Below are positions 28,724-32,662 of a stretch of 32,662 bases of DNA, in pieces (the first letter of the stretch is position 1; the number at the start of each line of letters is the position of its first letter). Under the pieces are notes generated by a model. The model was not told the origin of the DNA and searched no databases. It was given only the letters and a program-made list of their open reading frames with translations. The stretch is from a virus. The stretch covers positions 1-32,662 of IMG/VR virus record IMGVR_UViG_3300027138_000017, one strand, 5' to 3'. Made by a program: the position numbers and the translations under genes.

Positions 28724-31576
28724 TTAGAGGAATTGGTCAACCATGTCGTCTAGGTTGTTCTCAATCCAAGAGATTCTAGCCTCGGCTACCCGTTTTAGGG
28801 CTCGGATGTGTGCTTTCTCAATGTCTGATAGTTGCGCTCCGTTTGCCTGAATACGGTCAACACCAAGAATCGTGTCTAGATCTTCTTTCATTTTCCCTAC
28901 AGACCTACGCATGGTTTCCTTCAAAATTCTTCTGTCTCGGGGATTTTGGATTTTGTAACCAGCACGTTTCAACCCAGTGACCCCATTATTGAATTGATCC
29001 CTGTATTCCCTCACCCCGGGATTCGCAACTATTGCATTAGCCCATCGTTCAAGGTGTTCAGGTATTTCATTAACGTCAACACCATCACGGCGACCACCAC
29101 CAAGCAAACCGTGGTCAATGACACCCAAACGGACACGACCTCCAGCCTCCACCCACATGAAGTTTCCTCCATGCCTGTCCCTGTTGTCAAGAACCATGTC
29201 TAAAACAGCGATTCTTCCAACATCTCTAGGGTTTATTTTAGTAGCCACAACATCCAAACCATCTTTAGCGTCTTTCCACTCTCCTTGAACACCATTTTCC
29301 CACTGATGGATATCCCTCATCATTATCCATCGGCGAGGCTGTACTAGACGACCAGCAATAGGGTCGTTGGCTATCACATTGCCGAGACGCAAATGGTTTT
29401 CGTCGTTCCCAAATTCAAGTGCCTGAGCGGCACGCATGCCAACATTCTCAAGTAGACCGTCATTCGCCCCATAGGTTGACGACTTCATAAACCACTTTTC
29501 GCCAGTGTTTTTGTCTACTACTTTAAGAACACACCAAACATCAGCACCACCGTTGCTTTGTTTAACAAGTTCAAACTTGTATCGCCTATTCTCAAACTTT
29601 GCACCACGCTCAAAATCCTTGAAACCGTTCCTTATGAATCCTGCTACTTCAGCATCGGTGTACTCTCTGCCACGTTGAAGGTTCCCATCTATGAACTGTC
29701 CGTCAACCACAGCATCAATGACAATTCCGTCTTGAACATCAGCAAGATTACCACCATCCTCATGTAACTGTTTGATGGCTTCATTTAGCATTTGTTCTCT
29801 ACCAATTTTCCTTGGTGATCTTCCTCCTGCGTCAGCATCGGGAACGATTTTGTCCTCAGGAATTGCTTCTTCGGCATCAGGTGCTGAAGGCTCAGTTGGG
29901 CGGGCTGGTGGCTGCGCGCGTGGCGGATTTTGTATTACTGGCACATTATTGTTGCCACCCGCAGCAGGAGGTCGTTGTCTGAATTCAATACCAGCATCAA
30001 TTTCAGTAATTCTCAACTCGGCAGCCGAAACACCCTCTTTTAGATTTTCTTTTTGCGCCCACATCCGCAATAAATTATCTCTGGCTTCGTCTCTTGCTCG
30101 TTCGTTACCATTCTTTTTGCTTTGCCAGTCTTTGAAGGCTTCATCAAATCCTGCTTGAGCCTGTTTAAGGAGTTGTTGGTCTTGAATTTTCTTGCCTAAA
30201 ACTTCTTCTTTAGATAGGTTGCGCAAATTATTGTAAGCATTTGGCTTGTATCTTTTAACTTGTTCCTCTACTGCTTGTACTACACGCCGATCTCTGTCTT
30301 GATCAAATTCTCTGCGCGGGTTTATGTCCCTTGCTGGGATTGGTGGTGGACCTGCTGGTCGTGCGGGTGCTTTTGGTTCAGGTGCTTTTGGTGCGGGCGC
30401 TGGCGGTGCGGGCTGTGGCGCTCCTGCCTGTTGTGCAAATATTTGTTGGTTAACAAAATTGCCACGAGCATTACGCTTATTGTTGTCACCGTAATAGCGA
30501 CCGAACCTTCTTTCTAGTTCGGCTCTCTCTTCACCTTCAGGGAAATCTGGTTTACGCCAATACGCATCTTCGGGTAGCCCACGAAGATCACCGAAACGGT
30601 TACGAACATTGCGAATAGAAGCAGCGTCTGGAACGCTTCCACCCAACTCGTCTGCTGTTGGATTCCATGCGGGTGGATCAGGAATTGGTGTTGATGGTTT
30701 CTGTTGTTCTGGCGGTTTTGGTGCAGGTTTTCTGCGTGGCACCTTCGTCGGTTCGGGTTTAGCACTGTCAACAAAATCTGCTTCAGGCTTTCTTCTTGCT
30801 GTTCGTTTCGCGCCCTGTTGTGCTGCGGCTCGTCGTCGGCGTCGTGGAGCATTCGGTCTTGGTGGTTCACCTGTCCGTGGCGCGCCGGGTTCAACTAATT
30901 CTCGTTCCATTCTTCGCTGTTCAGATTCACGTAGTTTCCCCCGTCTCCTACCTGCTTCGCGTCCCAGTTCCGCAAGACGTTCTAGATCTATGTCGGTGCG
31001 ACCGTTGGCATCAATTACTCTTCCATCGCCAAGTGTGATTCTTCCGTTTTCATCTTGATTAGGCATGCGAGGAGTGGAGGTTCGTGGACGGGCTGGTGAT
31101 TGCACAGGAATTCTTGGGCGTTGTCGCTGAACAGGGATTCTTGGGCGGGCAGTTGGTCGTGCTTGTTGCGGAGCCTGTCCACCCTCAAGTGCTTCTGCAA
31201 TATTTCGTGCACCACGCTCAAGAAAACCTGGCTTGTTCTGACGAGCCAACATTCGTTGTACACGAGCATTGCGTCTTGCCAAACGGTCGTTCCGTTTGCG
31301 GTCATCAATGTTTTCTAAACGCTCACCGATATCTGCGATTTGGTTTGCAATACGGCGTGCAACACCCCATCCGCATGAGCGACCAAATCTGTCGGTTATT
31401 TGTCCACCGTAACGGGTGCCAACTGGACAGCGCCATCCTCCGCGACGATTCGTTCCGGGTATAGAAAGACTCGGATCCCAAATCGCTCTAACGCCTTTTA
31501 CTTCATAACTGAAAGTACTGGATGTTTGTTCAGATAGGAAAGTAAGAGCCTTAAAATTTACTTCGTTTTTGAGCAT
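28724..31576 (-). CDS. Giant array protein A: shared N-module, linker, PI4K/HipA-like kinase domain
   Basis: A protein of 950 residues. The shared module is residues 1-89 (FSYEVKGVRAIWDPSLSIPG, RCPVGTRYGG, TDRFGRSCGWG). A basic linker with one SEQRRMERELVEPGAPRTGE unit (near 217-236) and long Pro/Ala runs extends to about 640. The C-terminal domain has EKWFMKSSTYGAND (candidate Lys698), Glu710 in LLENVGMRAAQAL, RRWIMMRDIHQW, IAVLDMVLDNRDRHGGN (catalytic Asp/His/Asn at 800-805) and LGVIDHGLL (metal Asp821). This order is that of PI4K-II/HipA/FAM20-type atypical kinases and is better preserved than in protein B. It should be a protein or lipid kinase of the virion or of the entry stage. Confidence 0.85.
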   Translation of the reverse strand: MLKNEVNFKALTFLSEQTSSTFSYEVKGVRAIWDPSLSIPGTNRRGGWRCPVGTRYGGQITDRFGRSCGWGVARRIANQIADIGERLENIDDRKRNDRLARRNARVQRMLARQNKPGFLERGARNIAEALEGGQAPQQARPTARPRIPVQRQRPRIPVQSPARPRTSTPRMPNQDENGRITLGDGRVIDANGRTDIDLERLAELGREAGRRRGKLRESEQRRMERELVEPGAPRTGEPPRPNAPRRRRRAAAQQGAKRTARRKPEADFVDSAKPEPTKVPRRKPAPKPPEQQKPSTPIPDPPAWNPTADELGGSVPDAASIRNVRNRFGDLRGLPEDAYWRKPDFPEGEERAELERRFGRYYGDNNKRNARGNFVNQQIFAQQAGAPQPAPPAPAPKAPEPKAPARPAGPPPIPARDINPRREFDQDRDRRVVQAVEEQVKRYKPNAYNNLRNLSKEEVLGKKIQDQQLLKQAQAGFDEAFKDWQSKKNGNERARDEARDNLLRMWAQKENLKEGVSAAELRITEIDAGIEFRQRPPAAGGNNNVPVIQNPPRAQPPARPTEPSAPDAEEAIPEDKIVPDADAGGRSPRKIGREQMLNEAIKQLHEDGGNLADVQDGIVIDAVVDGQFIDGNLQRGREYTDAEVAGFIRNGFKDFERGAKFENRRYKFELVKQSNGGADVWCVLKVVDKNTGEKWFMKSSTYGANDGLLENVGMRAAQALEFGNDENHLRLGNVIANDPIAGRLVQPRRWIMMRDIHQWENGVQGEWKDAKDGLDVVATKINPRDVGRIAVLDMVLDNRDRHGGNFMWVEAGGRVRLGVIDHGLLGGGRRDGVDVNEIPEHLERWANAIVANPGVREYRDQFNNGVTGLKRAGYKIQNPRDRRILKETMRRSVGKMKEDLDTILGVDRIQANGAQLSDIEKAHIRALKRVAEARISWIENNLDDMVDQFL
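30860..30934 (-). repeat. Linker repeat unit in protein A
   Basis: Codes for residues 215-239, LRESEQRRMERELVEPGAP followed by RTGEPP, the same unit found twice in protein C. It is absent from protein B. Confidence 0.8.
31310..31576 (-). repeat. Shared N-terminal module, copy in protein A
   Basis: Codes for residues 1-89. Protein identity with the copies in B and C is very high from WDPSLSIPG through SCGWGVARRIANQI, while the DNA differs at many third positions, so the protein is under purifying selection. Confidence 0.9.
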
Positions 31577-32662
31577 TTACGATTTCTTTCGCTCTTTTGC
31601 GAGATCAGGTTTGATGAATGTTTCGTAAAGCCAGCGTGGAGCCTTCCGTGTAACACCATCTGCACCAGTGTATTCAACGAGTTCTAATGCATCTGGAATT
31701 TTTCCACTGTCAACAATAAATTTGAATGCACCTTCCGATGCGTTCGCAAAATCCTCAATGTTTTTTATAATATTGTCTTTATTGCTTGACTCCGCAAGAG
31801 AGTTGATCATTCGCGGAAACTTTCGCTTCTCACCAATAGTGAAAGGACGTGATCGTTCAATACTGATGCTCACACCGTTAGGTGCAACGAAAGCAATTTT
31901 GCTCATTGAAGGACCACCCAAGAGCGCTAGATCATCAGCACCTATGTCAGATGGAAGTTGAACTGCACGAACCATCGCACCATCAACCATGTCAGGGTTC
32001 TCACTGAAGGAACGCAAAACCGATGATGGAACTACAGGGCGAAGAACCACGCCATCTCTACGGATCATTCGTCCTTCGCCTCGTGGTGCACCCTTCAAAA
32101 GACTCACCGCATCAGACACAGACTTGCCAAACTTGTCTTTTTGGAAAGCACCTGTTCTTGGTATTTGTGCCATGCGTTGAATTTGAATGGTGCGCGTATT
32201 GCTTGGATTTCCTTCTAATACTTCAGAAAGGTTTTCTGCTCGTGCTTGTGGCAGTCGTGTGGTTGCCCCTCGTACCGCGCGAGCAATTAGTGCGAGTGGT
32301 CCTGGTATTTCAAATAGTTGCGCACCACAGGTTGAAAAACGGTTGTCTGTGAATCGTCCACCATATTCAAAACCAGCAGGGCATCGCGCTTGACGCTTGC
32401 GATTAGGCTTTAGTCTGCTTAATGCGCCACCACCACCGCCGGGTACGAGCGCGCCGTAAACTCTTGAACGAATAGGTGATGTAAGTGGCGAAATGTTCCC
32501 CGGTGTCAGTGCAGAACCAACGGCTTGTGCCGCTCTACCTGCCGTGCTTCCAGAACCAATTAGTCCTGCTTTCGTTTCCATGTCCTCTGCATCGTCTTTT
32601 CCGACACGGTATCCACCACCACGCTTTTTGTATTCACGAACAAGCCAAGCATTAGCGTAAGC
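31577..32662 (-). CDS. Capsid-region protein with a related RCPxG...TD.RFSTCG motif (5' end outside window)
   Basis: The frame stays open to the right edge: 27 codons before the internal ATG at 32581 read AYANAWLVREYKKRGGGYRV, then GKDDAED, which looks coding, so the true start lies beyond the window and 361 residues are visible. A Gly-rich segment (LVPGGGGGALSRLKP) precedes RCPAGFEYGGRFTDNRFSTCG, a divergent version of the shared module's cysteine motif. The rest is mixed alpha/beta (SKIAFVAPNGVSISIERSRP, RMINSLAESSNKDNI), ending WLYETFIKPDLAKERKKS. It may be a portal-associated, protease or ejection protein; I cannot assign it. Its stop lies directly before the ATG of protein A. Confidence 0.75.
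   Translation of the reverse strand, partial: AYANAWLVREYKKRGGGYRVGKDDAEDMETKAGLIGSGSTAGRAAQAVGSALTPGNISPLTSPIRSRVYGALVPGGGGGALSRLKPNRKRQARCPAGFEYGGRFTDNRFSTCGAQLFEIPGPLALIARAVRGATTRLPQARAENLSEVLEGNPSNTRTIQIQRMAQIPRTGAFQKDKFGKSVSDAVSLLKGAPRGEGRMIRRDGVVLRPVVPSSVLRSFSENPDMVDGAMVRAVQLPSDIGADDLALLGGPSMSKIAFVAPNGVSISIERSRPFTIGEKRKFPRMINSLAESSNKDNIIKNIEDFANASEGAFKFIVDSGKIPDALELVEYTGADGVTRKAPRWLYETFIKPDLAKERKKS

Noticed and set aside
1-32662. tRNA genes, CRISPR arrays, insertion sequences, integrase and attachment sites
   Set aside because: None recognised by reading both strands; repeats found are coding (lysine repeats, linker units, shared modules) or terminator stems.

Overview
The window looks like part of a tailed double-stranded DNA phage (or prophage-like) genome infecting an actinobacterium. 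Direct evidence is an HK97-type major capsid protein (MCP), an uninterrupted set of phage replication and recombination genes, genes that abut or overlap by 1-8 bases, and a WhiB-type iron-sulphur regulator, a family confined to Actinobacteria and their phages. By eye the base composition is moderate (mid-40s % GC, not computed). That would suit the low-to-mid-GC aquatic actinobacterial lineages better than Streptomyces or Mycobacterium, but this is inference. I saw no integrase, no lysogeny repressor, no tRNA and no CRISPR array. No stretch over 300 bases lacks a gene.

Layout. (1) 1-1375, minus strand: RuvC-like resolvase, a small coiled-coil protein and a ParB/Srx-type protein that runs off the left edge. 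(2) 1399-5842, plus strand: GT60-like glycosyltransferase, small zinc protein, WhiB regulator, primase-helicase, HTH protein (possible small terminase), small membrane protein. (3) 5843-7248, minus: PhyH-type 2-oxoglutarate oxygenase and an unknown protein. (4) 7332-9555, plus: histone-H1-like lysine-rich protein, beta-class DNA methyltransferase, and a small Ala/Val/Thr-rich protein with a strong ribosome binding site, closed by a 19-bp perfect hairpin. (5) 9634-12892, minus: two small proteins, an adenosylcobalamin-dependent (class II) ribonucleotide reductase and two more small proteins. (6) 13062-16344, plus: dual-specificity-type phosphatase, histone-deacetylase-fold amidohydrolase, zinc protein, coiled-coil protein, FkbM-like methyltransferase, P4H-like oxygenase, small coiled-coil protein. 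(7) 16341-32662, minus: SNase-like nuclease and a Cys-rich/DUF6321-like protein, then (beyond a terminator) the MCP, and upstream of it a 13-kb array of very large proteins in the head-gene neighbourhood.

The most remarkable part is that array (19057-32662). Three proteins of 950, 994 and 1159 residues share an almost identical module of about 90 residues (WDPSLSIPGTNRRGG ... RCPxGTRYGG ... TDRFGRSCGWG). Each continues into a long Arg/Pro/Ala-rich linker and ends in a different C-terminal domain. Two of these domains carry atypical-kinase signatures (DRHGGN...IDHG and DRHNGN...LDFG). The third resembles nothing certain (GNAT-like at best). Each large gene is followed directly by a small gene of 85-95 codons. 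The array ends in a 735-residue protein with a clear Arr-like (rifampin ADP-ribosyltransferase type) domain. This is the organisation of a polymorphic-effector locus built around a shared targeting module. I infer that these are capsid-associated proteins delivered with the DNA to modify host targets on entry.

A second theme is enzymes that could reverse or install post-translational or glycan modifications: the phosphatase + deacetylase pair, two 2OG oxygenases, an FkbM methyltransferase and a GT60-like glycosyltransferase. A third is regulation: several genes have a -10 hexamer placed so that transcription would begin at the start codon (leaderless mRNA), as is common in actinobacteria.
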